Assembly (NCBI GenBank): GCA_002694985.1
Contig: NZNS01000005.1
Location: 1-64,000 of the forward strand
Length of the DNA: 64,000 nt
Source of the DNA: Parvibaculum sp.
GTDB lineage: Bacteria > Pseudomonadota > Alphaproteobacteria > Parvibaculales > Parvibaculaceae
Direction of reading: 5' to 3'
The first letter of the stretch is position 1, and every line of letters starts with the position of its first letter. The notes under the pieces were generated by a model. That model made no database searches. It saw only the letters and a program-made list of their open reading frames with translations, and was not told the DNA's origin. The position numbers were made by a program, and so were the translations under genes. This document shows positions 7,624 to 16,117 of this stretch, piece by piece.

Positions 7624-8787
7624 TCACGCGCCGGTGCGTTCGTTTGCAACCGCTTCCAGCATGGAAAAGACGTTCAAAATCACGAGCTTGCGGTCCGTGT
7701 TGAGCGCTTCGCCGCGAGCGGTTATTTGGCTGATCTTCTCCCATACCTCGACCCATCGATCAAGGCTGCCCCCGGCTGCGAGCCGCCGCATTGCCGCCCC
7801 TTCGCCCTCCACGATGTCGGGGCCGGGATCGAGCCCCGCCCCTGCCCTGACAAGCCTTTGCAGCCAGTGTGTGAGAAGTTCGATCATTGTCTCATAGGTG
7901 TCGTCCGCGCCGCGCTTGCCCGCCTTGTCGGCGAAGGCGTGGAGCGCGGCAATGTCCGGCCGCGGCAGTTGCGCCAGCAGCGATGCCAGTTCCCGGTAGA
8001 GCGCGAGCCCCCCGCTTCCCGCAATCGAGAGCGCGCGCCCCAGGCTCCCCTCGGAAAGATAGGCAAGCTGCATCCGCTCTGCCTCCGGCGTCGCCGTGAC
8101 CTTCTTGCGGCTGTTGCTCGCGCGCGCTTCAGCTTCGCGTTCGGCATCCGCAATCATCGCCGCGATATCTTCCGTCCCCAGCGGCGTCATGCGCAGCGTC
8201 CGGCAACGCGACCGTATTGTCGGCAGCAGCCGCCCCGGCTGATGGGAAAGCACCAGAAACAGCCCGTTCGGCGGCGGTTCTTCAAGTGCTTTCAGAAGGG
8301 CATTGGCCGCATTCGCATTCATCTCGTCCGCGCTGTCGATCACCACCACGCGCCATGCGCCCCGCTCGCTCGCCGTCAGCCCGAAGAAATGTGCAATGCG
8401 GCGCACCTCGTCCACGGTGATCACCGTCTTGAGCTTCTTCGTCTTCTCGTCCCAGGGGCGGCGAACGGTAATGAGGTTCGGATGGCTTCCCGCCGCGATC
8501 TGGTTGAAGGCGGTGCTGTCGAGCGGCACGGAGAGGTCGCTGGCACCCGCCGCGCGCGCCGCCTCCGGCGTTCCGTAATGGAGAACGAAGCGCGCCATCC
8601 GATAGGCGAGCGTCGCCTTGCCGATTCCCTTGGGCCCCGTCAGCAGCCAGGCGTGCTGCATCCGCCCGCTCATGAAGGCGTCGAACAGCGCGCGCTCGGC
8701 ATCCGCCTGCCCCTGGAAGCCTGCCACCTCGCGCGGATGCGGGTAGTCGCCAAGCCGGTCGCTCTGGGGAATCTCTGTCTCGCTCAT
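7624..8787 (-). CDS. holB: DNA polymerase III delta' subunit
   Basis: The protein has 387 residues from the ATG at 8787, which has AAAGGG just upstream. It is a clamp-loader AAA+ ATPase with Walker A GPKGIGKA at about residue 50, the sensor segment VIDSADEMNANAANALLKALEEPP, and SHQPGRLLPTIRSRC, the conserved SRC motif. The C-terminal collar domain follows. Delta' is the rigid stator of the loader that opens the beta clamp. In alphaproteobacteria holB usually follows tmk directly; here tmk lies 5.5 kb away beyond the phosphite operon. Confidence 0.95.
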   Translation of the reverse strand: MSETEIPQSDRLGDYPHPREVAGFQGQADAERALFDAFMSGRMQHAWLLTGPKGIGKATLAYRMARFVLHYGTPEAARAAGASDLSVPLDSTAFNQIAAGSHPNLITVRRPWDEKTKKLKTVITVDEVRRIAHFFGLTASERGAWRVVVIDSADEMNANAANALLKALEEPPPNGLFLVLSHQPGRLLPTIRSRCRTLRMTPLGTEDIAAMIADAEREAEARASNSRKKVTATPEAERMQLAYLSEGSLGRALSIAGSGGLALYRELASLLAQLPRPDIAALHAFADKAGKRGADDTYETMIELLTHWLQRLVRAGAGLDPGPDIVEGEGAAMRRLAAGGSLDRWVEVWEKISQITARGEALNTDRKLVILNVFSMLEAVANERTGA

Positions 8788-8880
8788 GCCCTTTGGTAGC
8801 ACGAGCCGTGCAGGCCGTCATGGGGGCCTGAGCCGTGGCTCCCGGGGGCGGATTTCGCCTTCGCCGGGCCTTCCCCGCAA

Positions 8881-8920
8881 CTGTCTCAAAACTTACGCGA
8901 AGCTGTCGTTTCCGCGTCAT
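8881..8920 (+). promoter_or_regulatory. Pho-box-like direct repeats upstream of ptxA
   Basis: Four seven-base units recur with 11-base periodicity: CTGTCTC (8881), CTTACGC (8892), CTGTCGT (8903) and GCGTCAT (8914), separated by four-base spacers. PhoB boxes are tandem CTGTCAT-type units with the same 11-base period, so this may be a degenerate pair of Pho boxes. It sits 77-116 bases before the first phosphite gene, where PhoB control would make sense. Only two of the four units keep CTGTC. Confidence 0.45.
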
Positions 8921-8949
8921 CCGCCCCTGATAGACCGGCTTTACCGATC

Positions 8950-8972
8950 AAAACCGCTTTTCGTTCGGTTTT
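8950..8972 (+). promoter_or_regulatory. Inverted repeat upstream of ptxA, possible regulator site
   Basis: AAAACCG (8950-8956) and CGGTTTT (8966-8972) form a perfect seven-base dyad with a nine-base spacer, 25 bases before the ptxA start. The size suits a LysR-type operator, and the LysR gene of this operon is the natural candidate to bind it. A related direct repeat, CTTTACCG/TTTTACCG, overlaps it. Confidence 0.4.
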
Positions 8973-8996
8973 ACCGTTCATCTTCTGGGGGCTTCG

Positions 8997-9803
8997 ATGC
9001 TCGATCTCGACAATGTAACCGTGCGCTATGCCAATCGGGTCACCGCGCTGGAAAAGGCGAGCGCGGGCTTCGGCAAAGGCCAGTTCGTTGTTCTGCTCGG
9101 TCCTTCCGGCGCGGGCAAGTCCACCTTGCTTCGCTGCCTGAACGGTCTTGTCCGCCCCTCCTCGGGTTCGGTGCGCTCGGAGATGGGCAACATCCTGTCC
9201 GGTTCCGCCGCCTTGCGCGCGCACCGTCAGCGCACCGGCATGATCTTCCAGCAGCATCATCTGATCGGCCGTCTCACGGCCCTTCAGAACGTGCTGATGG
9301 GCCGCCTCTCTTTTCACAACACCTTCCGTTCGCTCCTGCCGCTGCCCCGCGCGGACCGCATCATCGGCCTTGAGGCGCTGGACAGGGTCGGCCTTGCCGA
9401 CCGCGCGCTCCAGCGGGCGGATCAGCTTTCGGGCGGTCAGCAGCAGCGCGTCGGCATCGCCCGTGCCCTCGCGCAGCAACCGCACATCATCCTGGCCGAT
9501 GAGCCGGTGGCCTCGCTCGACCCCGCCACGGCGGACAAGGTGCTCGCCCTTCTCCATCGCATCTGCCGCGAAGACGGCATCACCGCCATCGTCAGCCTCC
9601 ATCAGGTCGACCTCGCGCGCCGCTACGGCGATGCCATCTACGGACTGGCCGGAGGCCGCATCGTTTTCGATGGCCAGGCCTGCGCACTCGATGACGTCAT
9701 GCTCGACACGATCTACGGCACTGCTTCCACCCCCTCCGCCCAACCCGGCCCCATTCAGCCCGAGCAGACCCCTGCCCGCCTGAAGATGGCCAAAATAGCC
9801 TGA
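8997..9803 (+). CDS. ptxA: Phosphite/phosphonate ABC transporter, ATP-binding protein
   Basis: The protein has 268 residues of the PhnC type. Walker A is GPSGAGKST (about residues 35-43), the signature is LSGGQQQR and Walker B is HIILADEP followed by ASLDP. The last 25 residues are a Pro-rich tail not needed for the fold. It powers import across the inner membrane. It opens an operon with a binding protein, a permease, an NAD-phosphite dehydrogenase and a LysR regulator, the same order as ptxABCDE of Pseudomonas stutzeri. A GGGGG stretch lies five bases before the ATG. Without the downstream ptxD it could only be called phnC-like. Confidence 0.9.
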   Translation: MLDLDNVTVRYANRVTALEKASAGFGKGQFVVLLGPSGAGKSTLLRCLNGLVRPSSGSVRSEMGNILSGSAALRAHRQRTGMIFQQHHLIGRLTALQNVLMGRLSFHNTFRSLLPLPRADRIIGLEALDRVGLADRALQRADQLSGGQQQRVGIARALAQQPHIILADEPVASLDPATADKVLALLHRICREDGITAIVSLHQVDLARRYGDAIYGLAGGRIVFDGQACALDDVMLDTIYGTASTPSAQPGPIQPEQTPARLKMAKIA

Positions 9804-9813
9804 GGACAATTCG

Positions 9814-10695
9814 ATGCTCTTTTCCCTCACTCGCAGAACCTTGCTCGCTTCCGCTCTCGCGGCGTCAGCCCTCTTCTCGCCCTTTGCCGCACAGGCAAAG
9901 GATGCGGACCCCGACACGCTCCGCGTCGCACTACTGCCCGACGAGAACGCCGCCACGCTCATCCAGAACGCCCAGCCGCTGAAGGACTACCTCGCCGATA
10001 CCCTCGGCAAGAAAATCGAGATCGTGGTCACGACCGACTATTCCTCGATGATCGAGGCGATGCGCTTCGGCCGCATCGAGATCGGATATTTCGGCGGCTT
10101 CTCCTATGTGCTGGCAAAATCGAAGGCGCCCGAAATCGAGGCCTTCGCCGTCGGTGTCGAGAAGGGCAAACCCACCTACAACTCGATTCTGATCGCGACG
10201 GCGGATGGGCCGGTGAAATCCCTCTCCGACGTCAAGGGAAAGGCTTTCGGCTTTGGCGATCAGGCTTCCACCTCCAGCCATCTCGCGCCCCGCGCGCATC
10301 TTGTGAAAAATGGTCTTGTGGGCGGTACCGACTACAAGGTCGTGCATCTCGGTACGCATGATGGCGTGGCACGCGCCGTCCAGAACGGGCAGATCCCCGC
10401 AGGCGCCCTGTCCGAACAGATCTACCGCACATTGGTCGAGCGCGGCACGATCGACGACAGCAAACTTCTCCAGATCGGCCTCAGCGATCCTATCCCCAAC
10501 TACCCGCTGACCATGCAGGGCTATCTCGCACCTGAGTTGAAGGAAAAAATCCGCAACGCCTTTCTCCATATCAAAGACCCGGAAATCCTCCAGTCTTTCC
10601 GCGTCGAAGGCTTTGCTGAAACAAATGACGCTGCGTATGACGTGCTTCGCGACACCGCGCAGATGCTCAACCTCGAACTCGCAAAGATGAACTGA
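9814..10695 (+). CDS. ptxB: Phosphite/phosphonate-binding periplasmic protein
   Basis: The protein has 293 residues. A signal peptide of about 28 residues (ends AAQA-K) is followed by a PhnD-type fold: DYSSMIEAMRFGRIEIGYFG, then the GFGDQASTSSHLAPR loop, where the Ser/Thr cluster caps the phosphorus oxyanion in the family. Paralogues select phosphite, methylphosphonate or 2-aminoethylphosphonate by small changes around this pocket, so phosphite is inferred from the operon. The gene follows ptxA by ten bases and is followed by ptxC after one base, so the genes are coupled. Confidence 0.9.
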   Translation: MLFSLTRRTLLASALAASALFSPFAAQAKDADPDTLRVALLPDENAATLIQNAQPLKDYLADTLGKKIEIVVTTDYSSMIEAMRFGRIEIGYFGGFSYVLAKSKAPEIEAFAVGVEKGKPTYNSILIATADGPVKSLSDVKGKAFGFGDQASTSSHLAPRAHLVKNGLVGGTDYKVVHLGTHDGVARAVQNGQIPAGALSEQIYRTLVERGTIDDSKLLQIGLSDPIPNYPLTMQGYLAPELKEKIRNAFLHIKDPEILQSFRVEGFAETNDAAYDVLRDTAQMLNLELAKMN

Positions 10696-10696
10696 G

Positions 10697-11500
10697 ATGA
10701 GCCAGTCGCAAACCTATGCGACGATTCTGGCCGAAGAGCGCCGCGGTGGCTTTCGCCGCGCGGCGCTCGCCGCCACGATCCTCCTTGTCTGTATCGCCGC
10801 CCTCTGGATTACGGGCTTTTTCGACGGTCGCCGCTTCGCCGACGGCCTTCCCGCCCTTGGTCAGCTTGCCACCGAAATGGTGCCGCCCGACTTCGGGCGT
10901 TGGCAGCATTGGCTGAGGCCGCTTCTCGACACGCTGGCCATGTCGATTGCGGGCACGGTCCTTGCCGTCATCATTTCCCTTCCGCTCGCGATCCTCGCCG
11001 CGCCCAACATCTCGCCGAATGGCCTTCTCTGCCAGGTTACGCGCACGCTCCTCGCCTTCCTGCGCTCGGTCCCCGAGATCATTCTCGGTGTCATCTTTGT
11101 CGCCGCTGTCGGCTTCGGTGCATTGCCGGGCGTTCTCGCCCTTGCCCTTCATTCCGTCGGTATGGTCGGCAAGTTCTATGCGGAAGCGATCGAGCATGTT
11201 GATCCGAAACCGCTGGAGGCCGCCCGCGCGGCGGGCGCAACGCCCCTGCAGGTCATTACGCATTCTGTGTTGCCGCAGGTCTTTCCGCAGCTCGCCGACA
11301 TCACGCTTTATCGCTGGGAGTATCACTTCCGCGCCTCGGCCGTCCTCGGCATCGTCGGCGCGGGCGGTATCGGTTTCGAGCTCATGGCCGCCTTGCGCCT
11401 CATTGCCTATGACCAGGTCTCTGCGATCCTGCTCTCGATCCTCGCCTGTGTCGTCGTTGTCGACGCACTCGGCGCGCGCTTGCGCAAGGCGCTGAAATAA
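10697..11500 (+). CDS. ptxC: Phosphite/phosphonate ABC transporter permease
   Basis: The protein has 267 residues of the PhnE type, with a cytosolic N-terminus, about six membrane helices and the EAA-type coupling loop EAARAAGATPLQVITHSVLPQ, which docks with the ATPase. The segment MSIAGTVLAVIISLPLAI is the usual start of the BPD permease domain. It forms the membrane channel, presumably as a homodimer, with ptxA and ptxB. A single permease gene is normal for ptx and phn importers. It begins one base after the ptxB stop and ends 21 bases before ptxD. Confidence 0.92.
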   Translation: MSQSQTYATILAEERRGGFRRAALAATILLVCIAALWITGFFDGRRFADGLPALGQLATEMVPPDFGRWQHWLRPLLDTLAMSIAGTVLAVIISLPLAILAAPNISPNGLLCQVTRTLLAFLRSVPEIILGVIFVAAVGFGALPGVLALALHSVGMVGKFYAEAIEHVDPKPLEAARAAGATPLQVITHSVLPQVFPQLADITLYRWEYHFRASAVLGIVGAGGIGFELMAALRLIAYDQVSAILLSILACVVVVDALGARLRKALK

Positions 11501-11521
11501 CAAGAAGAAGAGAAGAAACGA

Positions 11522-12535
11522 ATGGAGAAGAAAAAGATTGTCGTGACCAGCCGTGTCTTTCCCGAGACGCGGGCACTTCTCGAAGCTCATGCGCGGCTTG
11601 TCGTCAACGAGACGGATGAACCCTGGTCCGCAGGCAAGCTTCTGGAGCATTGCCGGGACGCCTTCGGTCTCATGGCATTCATGACCGACAGTATTGGCGA
11701 AGATTTTATTGCCGCCTGTCCCGAGCTTCGCATCATCGGCGCGGCGCTCAAGGGATACGACAATATCGACGTCGATGCCTGCGCGCGTGCAGGCGTTACC
11801 GTCACCATCGTCCCCGATCTTTTGACTGTTCCCACCGCGGAACTCGCCATCGGTCTGATCCTTTCACTGGGCCGCAATATTCTGACCGGCGATACCGCGA
11901 TCAGAGGTGACGGATTTTCGGGTTGGCGTCCCGCGCTTTATGGCGCGGGACTCGATGGGGCAACCGTGGGCATTCTGGGATTTGGTCTGGTCGGTCAGGC
12001 TATTGCCGAACGGCTTCATCCCTTTCGTTGCCGGGTTCTTGCCGCCGACGCCGAATGCCGCTCGGACGCGGCTTTCCCGCACATCCAGTTCGCGGAGACG
12101 GATCGTGTCATGGCGGAAGCAGACTGGCTCGTCCTTGCCTTGCCCCTGACCTCGGAAACGCAGCACATTATCGACCGCTCCGCGATTGCACGCATGAAGC
12201 CGGGTGTGCGCATCGTGAACCCCGCGCGCGGGTCACTGGTCGATGAGGCCGCCATTGCCGACGCGCTTTCGACGGGCCATATCGCCGGTTACGCCGCCGA
12301 TGTTTTCGAATGCGAAGACTGGGCGCGCGATGATCGTCCGAAAGATATTGATCCGCGCCTTCTCGCAGACAAGGCGCGCACCGTTCTCACGCCGCATATC
12401 GGTTCCGCCGTTACTCATGTCCGCCGCGACATTGAGCTTTCCGCTGCCCGAAGCATCGTCGATGCGATCGCTGGGCGTCCCCCGGCCCACGCGGTCAATG
12501 CGCCTGTTCCCCGGGAAGTTATCGAAGATGCTTAA
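11522..12535 (+). CDS. ptxD: NAD-dependent phosphite dehydrogenase
   Basis: The protein has 337 residues, the length of characterised PtxD. It oxidises phosphite to phosphate while reducing NAD. The family-specific stretches are intact: MAFM at 51-54, ALKGYDNIDVDAC around K77, VPDLLTVPTAELAIGL, and ADVFECEDWARDDRP. The catalytic set is complete by alignment: K77, R236 (NPARGS), E265 and H292 (TPHIGSAV). The Rossmann glycines are GFGLVG (153-158), followed by an acidic residue (D176) after the second strand, which favours NAD over NADP. Other D-2-hydroxyacid dehydrogenases lack the ECEDWA signature, so the assignment is firm. An AAGAAGAGAAG purine run serves as ribosome-binding site. Confidence 0.95.
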   Translation: MEKKKIVVTSRVFPETRALLEAHARLVVNETDEPWSAGKLLEHCRDAFGLMAFMTDSIGEDFIAACPELRIIGAALKGYDNIDVDACARAGVTVTIVPDLLTVPTAELAIGLILSLGRNILTGDTAIRGDGFSGWRPALYGAGLDGATVGILGFGLVGQAIAERLHPFRCRVLAADAECRSDAAFPHIQFAETDRVMAEADWLVLALPLTSETQHIIDRSAIARMKPGVRIVNPARGSLVDEAAIADALSTGHIAGYAADVFECEDWARDDRPKDIDPRLLADKARTVLTPHIGSAVTHVRRDIELSAARSIVDAIAGRPPAHAVNAPVPREVIEDA

Positions 12536-13391
12536 CCTCCAGCACGCTCGAACATTTCTGGCCGTGATCGATGCGGGTGGTTTTCGGGCCGCCTCCCGCA
12601 TCGTCGGCATCGCGCCCTCCACCATTCTCGATCATGTTGGCCAGCTCGAAGCGGAACTTGGTGCCGCGCTCATCGTGCGCAGGCGCGGTTCCGTGCAGCC
12701 GACACCGGAGGGCGCGGCCTTTCTGCCGCTGGCAAAGGCGCTCGTATCGACGGCGGAACGCGCCTATGCGGTTGTGGCAGGCGGTCCCTTGCGTCTTGCC
12801 GCATCCAGCAATATCGGCACCTATCTTCTTCAGGCGCCGCTCTCGCGTTTCCGCAGCCGGGAAGGCGCTGAAGTCGATCTCTGGATCGGTGACAATCCTT
12901 CCGTCTTTGAGCGCTTGAGCCAGGGTGCCGCCGACCTCGCCCTTGTCGAGTGCTGGCAGCCTTCACCGGATTTCGAAGCCCATGACTGGGTGCGTGAAAG
13001 ACTCGTGCTCATCGTCGCCCCCTCCCATCCCTGGGCCTCGCGAGAAAGCGTAAGTGCCTGTGAACTGGTTGGAGAGAGGATGCTTGGCGGTGAGCGCGGC
13101 ACCGGAACCGGGACACTCCTCCGCCGGCAGCTCGGTGCGCTAGTCTCGCAACTAACCACCATTGACGGCTTCGGCAATACGGAAGCCGTCAAGCGCGCCG
13201 TTCGCGCCGGGCTCGGCATATCGCTGGTCATGGCCGCGTCGGTGACGGATGAGGTGGCAGCGGGCACACTTGTCGCCCTGCCGCTGGAAGATGCCGAGCT
13301 CGTAAAGGAAACGAAATTCCTTTTCCGTCGGGACATGCCGGAGGGTTCGGCAGCACGCCGCTTTCTCGCACATGCCTGCGCGAACGCCTGA
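12528..13391 (+). CDS. ptxE: LysR-type regulator of the phosphite operon
   Basis: The protein has 287 residues from the ATG at 12528, which overlaps the end of ptxD by eight bases, so it is translationally coupled. The N-terminal winged helix-turn-helix has FLAVIDAGGFRAASRIVGIAPSTI and LGAALIVRRRG; the remainder is a LysR substrate-binding domain (DLWIGDNPSVF, GLGISLVMAA). It is short in the hinge. Position and order match ptxE of P. stutzeri. It probably senses the phosphorus source and acts on the dyad before ptxA; binding there is inferred. Confidence 0.88.
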   Translation: MLNLQHARTFLAVIDAGGFRAASRIVGIAPSTILDHVGQLEAELGAALIVRRRGSVQPTPEGAAFLPLAKALVSTAERAYAVVAGGPLRLAASSNIGTYLLQAPLSRFRSREGAEVDLWIGDNPSVFERLSQGAADLALVECWQPSPDFEAHDWVRERLVLIVAPSHPWASRESVSACELVGERMLGGERGTGTGTLLRRQLGALVSQLTTIDGFGNTEAVKRAVRAGLGISLVMAASVTDEVAAGTLVALPLEDAELVKETKFLFRRDMPEGSAARRFLAHACANA

Positions 13392-13433
13392 CCGGCGATT
13401 GCTTTTCTTGAATCTTGAGAAGACCGGCAGTGT

Positions 13434-14111
13434 CTAGCGCGCGGCACTCAGGCCTTCGTTCTGTCCCTGCGCGAGTTGCTTGTCGCCGGGGCGGCGGACA
13501 GCGCCGGCGAGCACGTTGACCTGCGCATTGAGATCATCAGCCAACGGATTGATGCGTTCATCATTGACGGCAACCTCGTAGTAGAGATGGTTGCCGGTCG
13601 CAAGGCCCGTCCGTCCCACATAACCGATAACCTCGCCCTTGCGGACGCCCGTGCCGGGGCGAATGCCGGGCGCGAAGCCCGAGAGATGCGCATAATAGGT
13701 TTCGACATTCTCGGAATGGCGGACGGTAACGAGCTTGCCGTAATTGCCGCGCCACTCGGCCTTGCCGATAATGCCGTCTTCGGTCGCATAGACAGGTGTG
13801 CCCTTCGGCGCCGCATAATCGACACCCTTGTGGAAGCGCCTGTCCTTCAGCACGGGATGTGTGCGCCATCCAAAACCGGACGACATCCGTGCCTTCGTCA
13901 CGTCGAGCGGGTCGGCGAAATGGAGCGGCCGGTTCGGATAGGCAGCGGGCCTCTGTTCGGGTCGCATCATCGGCACGATGCCTCGTGCGACGACCAGATC
14001 CTGTCCTGCGGATGCAAGGGCCGGAAAAGCGGGGATAAGAAAAAAGGAAAAAACGAGGCCGGCAACGAGAAAAAGCGACGCGCCAAATGGGGTCTGGTAT
14101 CGTCGTTTCAT
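13434..14111 (-). CDS. M23/LytM-domain envelope protein with an altered zinc site
   Basis: The protein has 225 residues from the ATG at 14111 (AAGGAT upstream). An N-terminal hydrophobic segment (12-33) acts as signal peptide or anchor, and the LytM domain spans about 75-190. H94 and D98 (RFHKGVDYA) and H142 (YYAHLS) are the expected residues, but the closing HxH motif reads H175-L-Y177. The second histidine, a zinc ligand in active LytM endopeptidases, is a tyrosine. It may be a non-catalytic activator of amidases, as EnvC and NlpD are, or use a different third ligand. It lies beside the phosphite operon and converges with ptxE. Confidence 0.85.
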   Translation of the reverse strand: MKRRYQTPFGASLFLVAGLVFSFFLIPAFPALASAGQDLVVARGIVPMMRPEQRPAAYPNRPLHFADPLDVTKARMSSGFGWRTHPVLKDRRFHKGVDYAAPKGTPVYATEDGIIGKAEWRGNYGKLVTVRHSENVETYYAHLSGFAPGIRPGTGVRKGEVIGYVGRTGLATGNHLYYEVAVNDERINPLADDLNAQVNVLAGAVRRPGDKQLAQGQNEGLSAAR

Positions 14112-14277
14112 CGAAGATCCTTGTTCCTGTGGCCGACGCGACTGCCGGGTGTTTTTCTGTCTGGGAGAATTTGCCCGGACTTCTATAGTCGAAGCCGGGT
14201 AGATCGGCAAACAGCTTTAACCATGGATAACTTGGGGCTTTATGACGTTTTCATGACGTTTCGGTAACAGTCGGGCC

Positions 14278-14916
14278 TCAAATGGCCAGTCTTGTCCCCA
14301 CCTCGGCCCATATTGAGGCCGCCACCTCATCCTCATTTTTCGCCGCATCGATGACCGCGCAACGCTTGGGCTCCGCCGCGGCAATATCGAGAAAAGCCTG
14401 TCTAAGTGTCTGATGGAACTGAATTTCCATCTTCTCATAGCGGTCCTCCAAGGCCCCTTCGCCTGCACGCTTTCCGGCCCTTGCCAGTCCTGTCTCCACG
14501 GGCAGATCAAGCATCAGCGTCAGCCCCGGCATGTCCGCACCGATCACCATTTTACCAAGCGTATCAATGACTTGGAGGTCGAGTCCTTGGGCGGCCCCTT
14601 GGTAGGCGCGTGTGGAATCGATGAACCTGTCGCAGATCACCCACGCGCCGCGATCGAGTGCTGGACGTATCGTCCGCATGAGATGATCCTCGCGTGCGGC
14701 AAAGACTAGCAAAGCCTCGGCTTTTGGTGTCCACCGCCCTTCATCGCCGGAAACGATCAGCTTACGGATTATTTCCGCGCCCGGCGATCCGCCCGGTTCC
14801 CGGGTGACGACGACACTGTGCCCCTTCTCTTCAAGCTTGTCCGCGAGTCTGCGCGCTTGCGTGGACTTACCTGCGCCCTCGCCGCCTTCGAGTGTGATGA
14901 AACGCTCGCGCGTCAC
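14278..14916 (-). CDS. tmk: Thymidylate kinase
   Basis: The protein has 212 residues. The P-loop GGEGAGKST lies at residues 11-19, TREPGGSPGAE follows, and CDRFIDSTRAYQG is the DRY/DRF motif that binds dTMP. The lid region RAGEGALEDRYEKM is of the Escherichia coli type, with arginine outside the P-loop. It phosphorylates dTMP to dTDP for DNA synthesis. The gene starts four bases after dac, so the two are coupled. Its usual next gene, holB, is displaced. Confidence 0.95.
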   Translation of the reverse strand: MTRERFITLEGGEGAGKSTQARRLADKLEEKGHSVVVTREPGGSPGAEIIRKLIVSGDEGRWTPKAEALLVFAAREDHLMRTIRPALDRGAWVICDRFIDSTRAYQGAAQGLDLQVIDTLGKMVIGADMPGLTLMLDLPVETGLARAGKRAGEGALEDRYEKMEIQFHQTLRQAFLDIAAAEPKRCAVIDAAKNEDEVAASIWAEVGTRLAI

Positions 14917-14920
14917 CGGC

Positions 14921-16075
14921 TCAACTGCCCAAGATCATATGTTTCAGCGAACCCAGGGCGCGGCCGAAGATGCCTTGCCGTTCAACAGTGCCGCCTGCCA
15001 CCAGCGGAAACTCGCGAACCGGCATTTCGGGCGCCTCAACACGCAGCGTTCCGATCCGCTGGCCCGCGTCGACCGGTGCCAGGACCGGCGTATCGTACAC
15101 CACCGTCACTTTCATGCCCTTGCGCTGCTCGGGCGTCATGATCAAATCGACATCGCTCTTGCTGACGAGCGGCACCTCGTCATAAGTACCCTGCCAGACC
15201 GGCGCATTCTCTACCGGCGCACCGGCAGCGAAAAGCTCGTAATGCTTGAAGGAACGGAAACCCCAGTCGAGCAGGCGCACACTTTCATCCGCTCTCGCCT
15301 TTTCACTTGGCAAACCGTTGAGCACGAGAATGAGCCGCTGTCCCTTTCGCTCGGCTGACGCGACAAGGCCATAGCCCGACACCTCGGTGTGTCCCGTCTT
15401 TAGCCCGTCGACTGACGGATCGAGATAGAGCGCGGGATTGCGATTGCCCTGCTTGACGCCGTTCCAGGTGAAATCCGTTTCCTTGAAGATCGGATAGTAT
15501 TGCGGATAGTCGGCAATGAGGTGACGCGCGAGCATTGCCAGATCACGCGACGTCATCAGATGGTCCGGATTGGGCCAGCCTGTCGAATTTGCAAACTGGG
15601 AGTTTTGAAGCCCGAGTTCCTTGCCGCGCTCCGTCATCGCTTCGGCAAAAGCGGCTTCCGAACCGGAAAGCGCTTCCGCTGTCGCAATACATGCATCGTT
15701 GCCTGACTGGACGATGATGCCGCGCAGAACAGCGTGAACCGGAATAGTCGAGTTGAGTTCTGCGAACATGGTCGATGAGCCCGATGCGGCGCCGCCGGTG
15801 CGCCATGCATGCTCACTTACCTTGAACTCATCATCCATCGTCACGCTGCCATTTTCCAGCGCATGAAACAGCATCTCCAGCGTCATGAGCTTGCTCATGC
15901 TTGCCGGATGCATTTGCTCGTCAGGTTTTTTGCCCCAGAGAACCGTCCCGGATTCGTAATCCATAAGAACGGCGTATTCGGCTTGTGTGTCGAAAGCTTC
16001 AGCCTCACGCGGAGCGACGGTGAAGACGCCACACAGAGCAACAAGGAAAACGGCAAAACGAGCTAGATGCTTCAT
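14921..16075 (-). CDS. D-alanyl-D-alanine carboxypeptidase (class A low-molecular-weight PBP)
   Basis: The protein has 384 residues from the ATG at 16075 (GAAGTGAG upstream). A signal peptide (ends REAEA-F) is followed by peptidase family S11 motifs: ASMSKLMT (SxxK nucleophile), SGND (SxN) and LKTGHTE (KTG). A C-terminal beta domain (about 290-370) follows, and the last residues (GSLKHMILGS) could form the amphipathic membrane anchor of DacA/DacC proteins. It trims the terminal D-Ala of peptidoglycan stems in the periplasm. It stands between rlpA and tmk, both involved in division or growth, as in related genomes. Confidence 0.93.
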   Translation of the reverse strand: MKHLARFAVFLVALCGVFTVAPREAEAFDTQAEYAVLMDYESGTVLWGKKPDEQMHPASMSKLMTLEMLFHALENGSVTMDDEFKVSEHAWRTGGAASGSSTMFAELNSTIPVHAVLRGIIVQSGNDACIATAEALSGSEAAFAEAMTERGKELGLQNSQFANSTGWPNPDHLMTSRDLAMLARHLIADYPQYYPIFKETDFTWNGVKQGNRNPALYLDPSVDGLKTGHTEVSGYGLVASAERKGQRLILVLNGLPSEKARADESVRLLDWGFRSFKHYELFAAGAPVENAPVWQGTYDEVPLVSKSDVDLIMTPEQRKGMKVTVVYDTPVLAPVDAGQRIGTLRVEAPEMPVREFPLVAGGTVERQGIFGRALGSLKHMILGS

Positions 16076-16117
16076 TGATCTCACTTCTGGATTTCGTCGA
16101 TTACGCAGGCTCATGCC

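Noticed and set aside
6645..8799. Two plus-strand frames of over 350 codons
   Set aside because: They mirror metG and holB on the opposite strand, a usual effect of high G+C at third positions; no ribosome-binding site or family pattern.
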